Positions 1-6,295 of a stretch of DNA of 6,401 nucleotides are shown piece after piece. The DNA is from Burkholderiaceae bacterium (GTDB taxonomy: Bacteria > Pseudomonadota > Gammaproteobacteria > Burkholderiales > Burkholderiaceae_D). The position numbers and the translations under genes are program-made. The stretch's first letter is position 1. Every line of letters begins with the position of its first letter. The stretch is from the NCBI GenBank assembly GCA_019752915.1, contig JAIELO010000098.1:1-6401 (forward strand). Reading direction: 5' to 3'. Below the pieces are notes generated by a model, which did no database searches, was not told the origin of the DNA, and saw only the letters and a program-made list of their open reading frames with translations.

Positions 1-665
1 CCCAGCCGGAACACATTGGCGAGCGATTCGCTGGCCAGCGGCTGGGCGATCTGGCGCGCCACCGCTTCCGGAATACCGGCTGCCTGATAGGCACGCAGGG
101 CCGCATCGAGCACGGTCACCAGATAGTTGCTAGCGAACACAGCCGCCGCGTGATACACGGTTTTCGCGGCAGAGTCGAGCGGTACCGGCTGCGCGCCAAT
201 ACGGTTCAGGGCCGGCGTCAGCACGGCCAGCGCGGCGGCATCGCCTTCGATCCCGCAAAACGTGCCGGCAAAGCCAGCATACACGGCCGCCGGATCGGCA
301 AAACTGCGGATCGGATGCACGCTGGCGACGGCAGCCCCGGCCTCACGGGCGAGCTGCAAACGGTCTGACGCCAGCGCGCCACTGCAATGGAACACCACGC
401 TGGCCTGCAGCGGCACAGCTTGCGCCAGCGCCGCGCAGGCCGCCCCGATCTGATCATCGCCCACCGCCAGCACGTGCACATCGGCCGGCTGCAATGCGGC
501 ATAGTCCGTCACCACGCGGCCACTACCGATAAACGTCTGCGCCTGCGCGGCCGAATCGGCCGAGCGCGTCAGCACCTGCTGCAGCGTCCAGCCGCCCTGC
601 TCGACCAGCAAACGCCCCAGCACCCGTCCCACATGGCCGGCACCGATCAGGTTGAACGTCGTCAT
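1..665 (-). CDS. Rossmann-like and DUF2520 domain protein, C-terminus cut by window edge
   Basis: The minus-strand frame is open from an ATG at 665 to the left edge (221 codons). It begins MTTFNLIGAGHVG, a dinucleotide-binding Rossmann GxGxxG motif at residues 8-13. Two further stretches are typical of the Rossmann-like/DUF2520 family: HPIRSFADP at about 117-125 and YHAAAVFASNYL at about 171-182. The fold is related to 6-phosphogluconate dehydrogenase and pyrroline-5-carboxylate reductase, so an NAD(P)-dependent cytosolic oxidoreductase is plausible, but to my knowledge the family has no firmly assigned substrate. Family members usually run to about 260-300 residues, so some 40-80 residues are probably missing off the edge. 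The ATG is preceded by AGGA (673-670) with 4 nt spacing. It starts 17 bp after the MgtC-family stop, suggesting it is the most downstream gene of this operon visible here. Family assignment is confident; the biochemical role is unknown. Confidence 0.88.
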   Translation of the reverse strand, partial: MTTFNLIGAGHVGRVLGRLLVEQGGWTLQQVLTRSADSAAQAQTFIGSGRVVTDYAALQPADVHVLAVGDDQIGAACAALAQAVPLQASVVFHCSGALASDRLQLAREAGAAVASVHPIRSFADPAAVYAGFAGTFCGIEGDAAALAVLTPALNRIGAQPVPLDSAAKTVYHAAAVFASNYLVTVLDAALRAYQAAGIPEAVARQIAQPLASESLANVFRL

Positions 666-682
666 AGTGTCCTAGTGCGTTC

Positions 683-1429
683 TCAATTGCGGGCATGCGA
701 CAGCTGGAAGCTCTCGATGCCTTCAAACGCGGTCAGCTCGGCCGACAGAATCGACAGTGGCGAGCCACTGCGCTTGCTCAGGGCTTGCGCCACAAAGCGC
801 CATTCCTGCATGCCGGCCTCGAAAGCGATCATCAGCGAACCACCGGCAATCTCGTAGCCGCGCTGCAGTGCCATGGCGCGCAGGGCTTTTTCCTGCGGCA
901 TGAAGCCGGGCTTGAAGCGCATGGTGATGGCAATCGCATGGCGGGACGGCAGCCACGCTTCCAGCTTACTGATGAAAATCATGGCGCCCGCGCACAGCAT
1001 GGCCAGCCCCATCGCACTCAGATAGAAACCGATGCCCACCATCACACCGATCACCGACGAGGCCCAGATCGACGCGGCCGTGGTCAGACCACTGATGTTG
1101 AAGCCTTCGCGCATGATCACGCCCGCGCCCAGGAAACCGATACCGGTGACGATGCCCTGCACGATACGGGTCGGGTCGGAGGCGGCCAGCGTGGCCGTGC
1201 TATGACCACCGAACCAGTCGCCCGGATAGCCGCCGATCACGGTCAGCGCGGCCGATGCCATGCACACCAGACCGTAGGTGCGCATCCCTGCCGCCCGGCC
1301 ATGATAGGAACGCTCGTAACCGACCAGCAAGCCCAGTAACAGCGCCCCGATCAGATTCAGCAGAATCACCGCATTGGTGGCCAGTTCCTTGTGCGACCAG
1401 TAGGAAAACAACACCTCGATAGATGGCAT
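683..1429 (-). CDS. MgtC/SapB family inner-membrane protein
   Basis: This 248-residue protein has the MgtC/SapB signature. GLLVGYER lies at about 33-40 and RTYGLV at 50-55. The conserved core DPTRIVQGIVTGIGFLGAGV lies at 85-104, followed by MREG (106-109) and GLTTAASIW (114-122). About five hydrophobic segments are visible (roughly 18-38, 52-68, 90-106, 117-134 and 136-154). A soluble, probably cytoplasmic C-terminal domain of about 90 residues follows. Family members are tied to low-magnesium growth, intracellular survival of pathogens and modulation of F1Fo-ATPase or other membrane proteins, but many environmental homologues are uncharacterised, so the exact role here is open. The ATG at 1429 has an AAAGG Shine-Dalgarno (1442-1438) 8 nt upstream. 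The gene lies 21 bp after the small gene and 17 bp before the DUF2520 gene. There is no room for an mgtA-type magnesium leader, so if it is magnesium-controlled, the control must act at an upstream promoter. Confidence 0.93.
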   Translation of the reverse strand: MPSIEVLFSYWSHKELATNAVILLNLIGALLLGLLVGYERSYHGRAAGMRTYGLVCMASAALTVIGGYPGDWFGGHSTATLAASDPTRIVQGIVTGIGFLGAGVIMREGFNISGLTTAASIWASSVIGVMVGIGFYLSAMGLAMLCAGAMIFISKLEAWLPSRHAIAITMRFKPGFMPQEKALRAMALQRGYEIAGGSLMIAFEAGMQEWRFVAQALSKRSGSPLSILSAELTAFEGIESFQLSHARN

Positions 1430-1450
1430 AACACAGACCTTTCGCTGCGC

Positions 1451-1708
1451 TCAGGGCGCTTTTTTGACTAATTGTTTTTCGAAGGCGACATCCAGTTTGC
1501 TGACCCGTTTCGGGGCAGCCGGAGAGATACTATTAACGAAGGCCACGAACTCGTCCAGTTCCAGCGCGGCGCACAGCGGTGGCTGTCCGGCGCCTTCGCT
1601 GAGGAAGAACAGACCGCTGGCAGTACGCGACATGGTGTAGCGGGGATTGCCGCTACGCTGCTTGAGACGGTCCAGCGCCGTCGTAGCGCGGGTGGCGCGG
1701 CCGCTCAT
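1451..1708 (-). CDS. Small conserved-looking protein of unknown function, coupled to the aminopeptidase gene
   Basis: I do not recognise this 85-residue protein. It starts MSGRATRATTALDRLKQRSG and is basic at both ends, with an arginine-rich N-terminus and the C-terminal end VKKAP. Between them is a more ordered centre, RYTMSRTASGLFFLSEG, followed by an acidic and hydrophobic stretch (ALELDEFVAFVNSI, about residues 48-61). No signal peptide, transmembrane segment or metal-binding cluster is visible. The start at 1708 is chosen because its ATG overlaps the aminopeptidase TGA in a 4-base ATGA and a strong GGAGG lies 4 nt upstream. A longer frame back to 1804 would run through the aminopeptidase C-terminus and is unlikely. 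The overlap implies translational coupling with the peptidase. The position, start signal and clean fit between neighbours support a real gene; the function is unknown. Confidence 0.75.
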   Translation of the reverse strand: MSGRATRATTALDRLKQRSGNPRYTMSRTASGLFFLSEGAGQPPLCAALELDEFVAFVNSISPAAPKRVSKLDVAFEKQLVKKAP

Positions 1709-3519
1709 ACAGCCTCCGTACGCAGTTGCAGCCATGCCAGCGCGGCACCCGACAGCAGGGGCGCGAGGCGCTGGCGCACACTGGCGTGATAGTCGTTGAG
1801 CCACTGGCGTTCATCATCGCGTAGCAACGTCAGTTCGATGCAGCGGGTATCGATCGGGCACAGGGTCAGGGTCTCGAATTCGAGGAAGTCGCCAAACTCG
1901 GTCGTGCCGGCTGGCCGGTTATGCACCAGATTCTCGATGCGGATGCCCCACTGGCCGGGCCGGTACAAACCCGGTTCGATGGAGGTAATCATGCCTGCCT
2001 CCATGGCCGTATGCGGCTCCGGCATGGCCGATGGCGAAATCGACTGCGGCCCTTCGTGCACGTTGAGGAAGTAGCCGACGCCATGGCCCGTGCCATGACC
2101 GAAGTCCATGCCGGCGGCCCACAGCGGCGCGCGGGCGATAGCGTCCAGCATCGGCGACTTGCAGCCGCGCGGGAAACGGGTGGCCGACAGCGCCATCATG
2201 CCCTTCAACACCAGCGTGAAATCGCGCTGCTGGGCCGCTTCGATACGGCCCACCGGCACCACCCGCGTAATATCGGTCGTCCCGCCCAGATACTGGCCGC
2301 CGGAGTCGATCAGCAGCAGCCCATCGCCTTCGATCACGGCATGCTGGGCTGGCGTAGCGCGGTAATGCATGATCGCGCCATTGCTGCGGAAACCGGCAAT
2401 GGTGGCAAAACTGGGGCTGACAAAACCGGGACGACGCGCCCGCGCTACCGTGATTTCACGGTCGATATCGAGCTCCGTCAGGGGCGCGCGCTGCGGATCG
2501 GCCAGCGTCGCTTCCAGCCAGCTGAAAAATTCGCAGAGTGCCGCGCCATCCTGTTCCATAGCCGCGCGTACATGCACCAGATCGGCCTCGCTCTTGCGCG
2601 ATTTCGCGAAGATCGCGGGATTGATGGCGTCGAGCACCTGCACCCGCGCCGGAATCCACTGGCGCGTGCCGTAGCTGATGCGGCGTGGATCAATCAGCAG
2701 CGTGCAGTCGGCAGGCAGTTGATCAAGCCGCGCCGCCAGCGCATCGTAAGGCGCCAGCAGCACGCCATCGGCGGCCAGCGCTGCCTGTAGCGCCGCATCG
2801 ATCTTGCCGGCCGAGACAAACAGCGTGGCGTGCTGGGCATCGATCAGCGCATGCGCCACAAACACGGGATTGAAGGAAATGTCGCTGCCGCGCAGATTGA
2901 ACAGATAGGCGATATCGTCGAGCGCCGAAATCAGGTGCAGCTGGGCACCCAGCTTTTGCATGGCCGCGCGCAGGCTGGCCAGCTTGTCGGCGCGGCTCAC
3001 GGTGGCATACGGCGGCAGATGCGGGTAGACGGGGGACAGCGGCATGCCGGGGCGTTCCTCCCACACCTGCTCGAGCAGATCGCCCTCGGTGCGCAAACGA
3101 ACGTCGTTCGCCTGCAAGGCCAGCGACAACTGCCGGCCAATGGCCAGTCCCAGCACATTGCCATCCACGGCAACCGTCTGGCCGGCCTGCATGGTGGCAG
3201 CCAGCCAGTCGACATACTGGATGCTGGCGCCCGAGCTCAGTTTCATCAGGCTGATGCCGGTACCGGCCAGTTGCTGCTCGGCCTGCGTCCAGTAGCGCGC
3301 GTCGGTCCACACACCGGCAAACTGCGGCGTGACGATCAGCGTGCCGACCGAACCGGTAAAACCGGACAGCCATTCGCGGCCCTGCCAGCGCGCTGGCAGG
3401 TATTCGGACAGATGGGGATCGGCAGAAGGAATCAGCAGCGCATCGATCTGCTGCTGGTGCATCACCGAACGCAAACGCGTCAGGCGCGCGGCGATGGGAT
3501 GAAGGTCGGTGCTAGACAT
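1705..3519 (-). CDS. M24B X-prolyl aminopeptidase (aminopeptidase P, long three-domain type)
   Basis: This is predicted to be a cytosolic metallopeptidase that removes the N-terminal residue from peptides with proline in second position. The 604-residue chain has the three-domain layout of eukaryotic-type cytosolic APP1/XPNPEP1: two creatinase-like domains (about 10-140 and 160-310), a pita-bread catalytic domain (about 312-530) and a C-terminal extension. All five dimetal ligands are visible: D405 (LLIDSGG), D416 (TTDITR), H479 (GHGTGHGVG), E515 (TSIEPGLY) and E529 (RIENL). The accessory histidines H385 (MHYRA) and H488 (NVHEGP) are present too. The spacing matches my memory of the human enzyme closely. 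The start is uncertain. An ATG at 3576 would add 19 unconserved residues (MAASRNPGRSGG...); I prefer the ATG at 3519 (MSSTDLHPIAARL) because relatives begin about there, although its nearest AGGA is a long 13 nt upstream. The stop overlaps the next gene by 4 bp. The enzyme looks intact and active. Confidence 0.95.
   Translation of the reverse strand: MSSTDLHPIAARLTRLRSVMHQQQIDALLIPSADPHLSEYLPARWQGREWLSGFTGSVGTLIVTPQFAGVWTDARYWTQAEQQLAGTGISLMKLSSGASIQYVDWLAATMQAGQTVAVDGNVLGLAIGRQLSLALQANDVRLRTEGDLLEQVWEERPGMPLSPVYPHLPPYATVSRADKLASLRAAMQKLGAQLHLISALDDIAYLFNLRGSDISFNPVFVAHALIDAQHATLFVSAGKIDAALQAALAADGVLLAPYDALAARLDQLPADCTLLIDPRRISYGTRQWIPARVQVLDAINPAIFAKSRKSEADLVHVRAAMEQDGAALCEFFSWLEATLADPQRAPLTELDIDREITVARARRPGFVSPSFATIAGFRSNGAIMHYRATPAQHAVIEGDGLLLIDSGGQYLGGTTDITRVVPVGRIEAAQQRDFTLVLKGMMALSATRFPRGCKSPMLDAIARAPLWAAGMDFGHGTGHGVGYFLNVHEGPQSISPSAMPEPHTAMEAGMITSIEPGLYRPGQWGIRIENLVHNRPAGTTEFGDFLEFETLTLCPIDTRCIELTLLRDDERQWLNDYHASVRQRLAPLLSGAALAWLQLRTEAV
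1713..1717 (-). promoter_or_regulatory. Shine-Dalgarno GGAGG of the 85-residue gene
   Basis: On the minus strand GGAGG is followed by CTGT and then ATG at 1708. It lies inside the last codons of the aminopeptidase gene. It decides the start of the small gene and is consistent with re-initiation at the ATGA overlap. Confidence 0.7.
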
Positions 3520-3605
3520 GGGTAATTCGCAATCCTGTGCGCCGCCTGAGCGGCCGGGGTTTCTACTGGCTGCCATGATACCGCGATTGCCGCAGCCGCA
3601 GGCCG
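3520..3605 (-). other. 86-bp gap between regulator and aminopeptidase genes, with a small stem-loop
   Basis: This gap lies downstream of the regulator stop and upstream of the preferred aminopeptidase start. It contains GCCGC-CTGA-GCGGC (3541-3554), a perfect 5-bp stem with a 4-nt loop. No T-tract follows it in the direction of transcription, so it is not a convincing intrinsic terminator. I see no clear sigma-70 promoter. The peptidase operon might therefore be read through from the regulator or use a promoter I cannot recognise. If translation starts at 3576, most of this gap is coding. Confidence 0.4.
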
Positions 3606-4343
3606 CTACTTGAGCGCCGGGTTAGCTTCGGCCTGATAGCGGCGCAGTCCTTCCAGATCGAGGATGCAGATGCCGCCGTAATCGAGCCGCAGCAAGCCCT
3701 GCTTTTCCAGCAGTTGCAGCGCCTGATTGGCACGCTGGCGCGAGGCGCCAGACAGCAGGCCCAGCTCTTCCTGCGAAATCTGGATCAGGTTTTCCAGCCC
3801 CGGATACAGATGGGAATTGAACATCGAGCCCAGACAGCGCGCCACCCGGGTGTCGGGATCGAGCAGCCGGTCGTTTTCCACCATGCCGATAAATTGACCA
3901 AGACGCTCATTGAGCTGCATCAGCAGAAACCGCGTGAACGGCAAACTTGATTCCAGAAGCCAATGAAAAGTGGCGATCGGCATGCGCAAGATGCGGCTAT
4001 CACGCAACGCTATCGCATCGTATTTGAGAATTTCGCGCTTCAAGAGCGAGCCTTCGCCGAACCAGCCACCCGGCGGCACCCCGGAAAACGAGACACTTTT
4101 ACCGGCGGCCGAGAAGTTAGTCATCTTCACCATGCCGTCCAGAATCCCGATCCAGTTTTCCACCATGTCGCCCTTACGACACACATAACCGCCCTTGGGG
4201 ACAAAGGTTTCGAAGGTATCAGCCTCGACCCGCGCCATTTGCTCAGGGGTGAGATCCTGCGCCCAGATGGCACTGCGCAAGGCGGCAGGCAGGGTCAGCG
4301 GCTGGGGCGGGGAGGAAGGCGAGATGAAACGCGGTTCAGTCAT
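3606..4343 (-). CDS. Crp/Fnr family transcriptional regulator
   Basis: This 245-residue DNA-binding regulator has an N-terminal cyclic-nucleotide-binding-like beta-roll (about 30-145, with GGWFGEGSLLKRE at 92-104), a dimerisation helix (about 135-160) and a C-terminal winged helix. The helix-turn-helix is QISQEELGLLSGASRQRANQ (188-207), with recognition helix SRQRANQALQLL. There is no FNR-type N-terminal cysteine cluster (cysteines are at 55, 170 and 226), so an oxygen-sensing [4Fe-4S] centre is unlikely. Aligned without gaps from GE of the phosphate-binding cassette, the positions of E. coli CRP R82-S83 are K107-Y108, so cAMP binding is not supported and the ligand is unknown. The start is uncertain. 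The ATG at 4343 gives a normal family length but lacks a clear Shine-Dalgarno; an in-frame ATG at 4391 would add 16 residues and is no better supported. It is divergent from the acyl-CoA synthetase gene, which suggests it regulates that gene and itself. Confidence 0.9.
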   Translation of the reverse strand: MTEPRFISPSSPPQPLTLPAALRSAIWAQDLTPEQMARVEADTFETFVPKGGYVCRKGDMVENWIGILDGMVKMTNFSAAGKSVSFSGVPPGGWFGEGSLLKREILKYDAIALRDSRILRMPIATFHWLLESSLPFTRFLLMQLNERLGQFIGMVENDRLLDPDTRVARCLGSMFNSHLYPGLENLIQISQEELGLLSGASRQRANQALQLLEKQGLLRLDYGGICILDLEGLRRYQAEANPALK

Positions 4344-4374
4344 TGTTGCTTTGCACCATAGAAAGTCTGCCAAT

Positions 4375-4390
4375 TGTCGTTGAAATGACA
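4375..4390. promoter_or_regulatory. Candidate Crp/Fnr-type operator (16-bp dyad)
   Basis: The sequence TGTCGTTGAAATGACA is an imperfect palindrome with TGTC and GACA outer arms and a matching TT/AA pair inside, so 6 of 8 base pairs are symmetric. Its total length and half-site spacing equal those of Crp/Fnr sites (TGTGA-N6-TCACA geometry). It lies 32 bp upstream of the regulator's preferred start and about 115 bp upstream of the ligase GTG. That placement suits autoregulation and divergent control. This is an inference from geometry and location only. Confidence 0.35.
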
Positions 4391-4494
4391 TCGTGCGGCA
4401 CGTCATCAGGCTACTATCATCACACAAAAAGGCGCGGGCACAAATAATCGGCGGATCACCGCCACACCGCCCGCCCGATAAGCAAAACGCAACC

Positions 4495-4498
4495 GGAG
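4495..4498 (+). promoter_or_regulatory. Shine-Dalgarno GGAG selecting a GTG start
   Basis: GGAG is followed by ACACTG and then GTG at 4505, a spacing of 6 nt. No in-frame ATG lies near the homologous N-terminus (QTQNTTFPRWLQ), so this site supports initiation at the GTG. Confidence 0.7.
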
Positions 4499-4504
4499 AC
4501 ACTG

Positions 4505-6295
4505 GTGCAAACACAGAACACAACTTTCCCGCGCTGGCTACAGACCCATGCGCAGATCCGGCCAACCCGCCCGGCGTTTCGCGAGAAGCATCTGGGCATC
4601 TGGCAAAGCTGGAACTGGGCGCAGGTGCAGGACGAAGTACGCGCACTGGCCTGCGGGCTGGCCGCCATCGGCTTCCAGCGCGGCATGAATCTGGCTATCA
4701 TCGGCGACAACCGCCCGCGTTTGTACTGGTCCATGCTGGCCGCCCAGTGTCTGGGTGGCGTGCCGGTGCCGCTGTATCAGGATGCACCCGCCGCCGACAT
4801 GGCCTATGTGCTGGAAAACGCCGAAATCCATTACGCCATCGTGGAAGATCAGGAGCAGGTCGACAAGCTGATGGAGCTGAGCAGCCTGTACCCCGGCATC
4901 ACCCACATCGCCTATGACGACGAGCGCGGCATGCGCCACTACCGCCAGCCCGGCCTGACTTCCTTCGCCGCCCTGCAGCAACTGGGACGCGAATGGGACC
5001 GCCAGCATCCGGGCCAGTACGAGGCGGCCCTGCAGGCTGGCCAGAGCAGCGATACCGCCGTCATCCTGTACACCTCGGGCACCACCGGCAAACCGAAAGG
5101 CGTGTGCCAGACCCACGCTGCGCTGATCGCTGCCGGGACGGGCGGCGTCGGCTTCGAACACCTGAGCGATCAGGAAGACATCCTTTCCTATCTGCCGATG
5201 GCATGGGTGGGCGACTGCCTGTTCTCGTTTGCCCAGGCCATGACGGCCGGCTTCACCGTTAACTGCCCGGAATCGGGCGACACGGTGATGACCGACCTGC
5301 GCGAAATCGGCCCGACCTATTACTTTGCCCCGCCGCGCGTATTTGAAAACATGCTGACCACGGTGATGATACGGATGGAAGACGCGGGCGCCATCAAGCG
5401 CAAGCTATTCCACCATTTCATGGCGGTGGCACGGCGCTGCGGCGCCGACATCCTCGATGGCAAACCGGTGGCGCTGAGCGACCGGCTGGCGTATGCGCTA
5501 GGTCAGGTGCTGATCTACGGGCCGCTGAAAAACGTGCTGGGACTGTCGCGTGTACGCGTCGCCTACACGGCCGGTGCCGCCATCGGCCCCGACCTGTTCC
5601 GCTTCTACCGCTCGATCGGCGTGAACCTGAAGCAGTTCTACGGTTCGACCGAAACCTGCGCCTATATCTGTCTGCAGCCGAATGGTCACATCAAGTTCGA
5701 CAGCGTTGGCCTGCCAGCGCCGGGCGTGGAAGTCAAACTGGCCGACAACGGCGAAGTGCTGGTCAAGTCGCCGACTCTGATGGCGGGCTACTTCAAGCGT
5801 CCCGATGCTACCGCCGAAGCGATCGATGCGCAGGGCTATTTCCATACCGGCGACGCGGGTCTGTTCGACGCCGAAGGCCACCTGAAAATCATCGACCGCG
5901 CTGCCGATGTGGGCAAGATGCATAGCGGTGCCATGTTCGCGCCCAACTACATCGAGAACAAACTCAAATTCTTCCCCTTCATCAAAGAGGCAGTGGCGTT
6001 TGGCGACCAGCGCGAGCAGGTATGCGCCTTCATCAACATCGATATGGAAGCAGTGGGCAACTGGGCCGAGCGCCGTTCGCTGTCCTATTCCGGCTATACC
6101 GATCTGGCGGCGCACCCGCAAGTGTATGAAATGATCCGCGAGTGCATCGAACAGGTCAATGCCGATCTGGCTGCCGAACCGATGATGGGCGACACCCAGA
6201 TCCACCGCTATCTGGTGCTGCACAAGGAGCTCGATCCCGATGACGACGAACTGACCCGCACCCGCAAAGTGCGCCGCAAACGCTCCGCCCGTTGA
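4505..6295 (+). CDS. Long-chain acyl-CoA synthetase-like AMP-binding enzyme, apparently truncated at its C-terminus
   Basis: This is an adenylate-forming ligase, predicted to activate a fatty or other carboxylic acid with ATP and then load CoA. Adenylation motifs appear in order: A3 phosphate loop YTSGTTGKPKG (189-199), A5 YGSTE (379-383), A7 YFHTGD (445-450), and the A8 hinge region IIDRAADVGKMHSG (462-475). The A10 lysine is K588 in TRTRKVRR. The bulk resembles the 'AMP-binding protein' that in many Betaproteobacteria neighbours branched-chain amino-acid-type ABC transporter genes; none is visible here because the window ends. The frame continues KRSAR after RKVRR and stops at 596 residues. 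Relatives, as I remember them, continue for about 50-65 residues (a conserved AEKY... segment and a V.(F/Y)EDGR.G motif). I find no such segment in any downstream frame. The 3' end is therefore probably replaced by foreign sequence from about 6278. The catalytic lysine is retained, but activity and stability are uncertain. Confidence 0.9.
   Translation: MQTQNTTFPRWLQTHAQIRPTRPAFREKHLGIWQSWNWAQVQDEVRALACGLAAIGFQRGMNLAIIGDNRPRLYWSMLAAQCLGGVPVPLYQDAPAADMAYVLENAEIHYAIVEDQEQVDKLMELSSLYPGITHIAYDDERGMRHYRQPGLTSFAALQQLGREWDRQHPGQYEAALQAGQSSDTAVILYTSGTTGKPKGVCQTHAALIAAGTGGVGFEHLSDQEDILSYLPMAWVGDCLFSFAQAMTAGFTVNCPESGDTVMTDLREIGPTYYFAPPRVFENMLTTVMIRMEDAGAIKRKLFHHFMAVARRCGADILDGKPVALSDRLAYALGQVLIYGPLKNVLGLSRVRVAYTAGAAIGPDLFRFYRSIGVNLKQFYGSTETCAYICLQPNGHIKFDSVGLPAPGVEVKLADNGEVLVKSPTLMAGYFKRPDATAEAIDAQGYFHTGDAGLFDAEGHLKIIDRAADVGKMHSGAMFAPNYIENKLKFFPFIKEAVAFGDQREQVCAFINIDMEAVGNWAERRSLSYSGYTDLAAHPQVYEMIRECIEQVNADLAAEPMMGDTQIHRYLVLHKELDPDDDELTRTRKVRRKRSAR

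Larger units (their letters stand above)
4344..4504. promoter_or_regulatory. Divergent intergenic region between regulator and acyl-CoA synthetase
   Basis: This 161-bp region must hold the promoters for both divergent genes. It is less G+C-rich in its left half. A plausible plus-strand -10 element is TACTAT (4412-4417), but no good -35 lies 16-18 bp upstream, as expected for a promoter needing an activator; this is weak. On the minus strand TATGGT followed by the regulator ATG is only a poor -10. Two small dyads cluster here: the Crp-like one listed separately, and CGTGC-G-GCACG (4392-4402). A second ATGAC...GTCAT pair (4385-4389 and 4402-4406) surrounds the latter off-centre. The right half up to the ribosome binding site shows nothing I can identify. 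Confidence 0.5.

Noticed and set aside
695..1339. Plus-strand frame of 214 codons opposite the MgtC-family gene
   Set aside because: Low-complexity His/Arg/Gln composition and no membrane segments or motifs; an antisense shadow of a well-supported gene.
1430..1450. Magnesium-sensing leader or riboswitch before the MgtC-family gene
   Set aside because: Only 21 bp separate it from the preceding gene, enough for a Shine-Dalgarno but not for a structured leader.
1709..1804. N-terminal extension of the 85-residue gene to an upstream start at 1804
   Set aside because: It would overlap the aminopeptidase C-terminus by about 100 bp and encode an Arg/Ala/Cys-rich shadow-like peptide. The ATG at 1708 has a much better ribosome binding site and an ATGA junction.
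2130..2180. FPRGCKSPMLDAIAR in the aminopeptidase as a damaged catalytic segment
   Set aside because: It differs slightly from the GTxG form of other aminopeptidase P sequences, but it is not a metal ligand and similar variants occur, as I recall, in Betaproteobacterial relatives. All ligands are intact.
1921..2790. Plus-strand frame of 289 codons opposite the aminopeptidase
   Set aside because: Rich in His, Arg and Gln, as expected from antisense of a high-G+C gene. It has no recognisable motif, and the opposite strand encodes a complete M24B catalytic domain.
3541..3554. Intrinsic terminator after the regulator gene
   Set aside because: The stem is only 5 bp and no T-run follows on the minus strand.
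4344..4646. Extension of the Crp/Fnr protein to a start at 4646
   Set aside because: It would run into the acyl-CoA synthetase coding region and add about 100 residues unlike any Crp/Fnr N-terminus. The family length fits a start at 4343 (or at most 4391).
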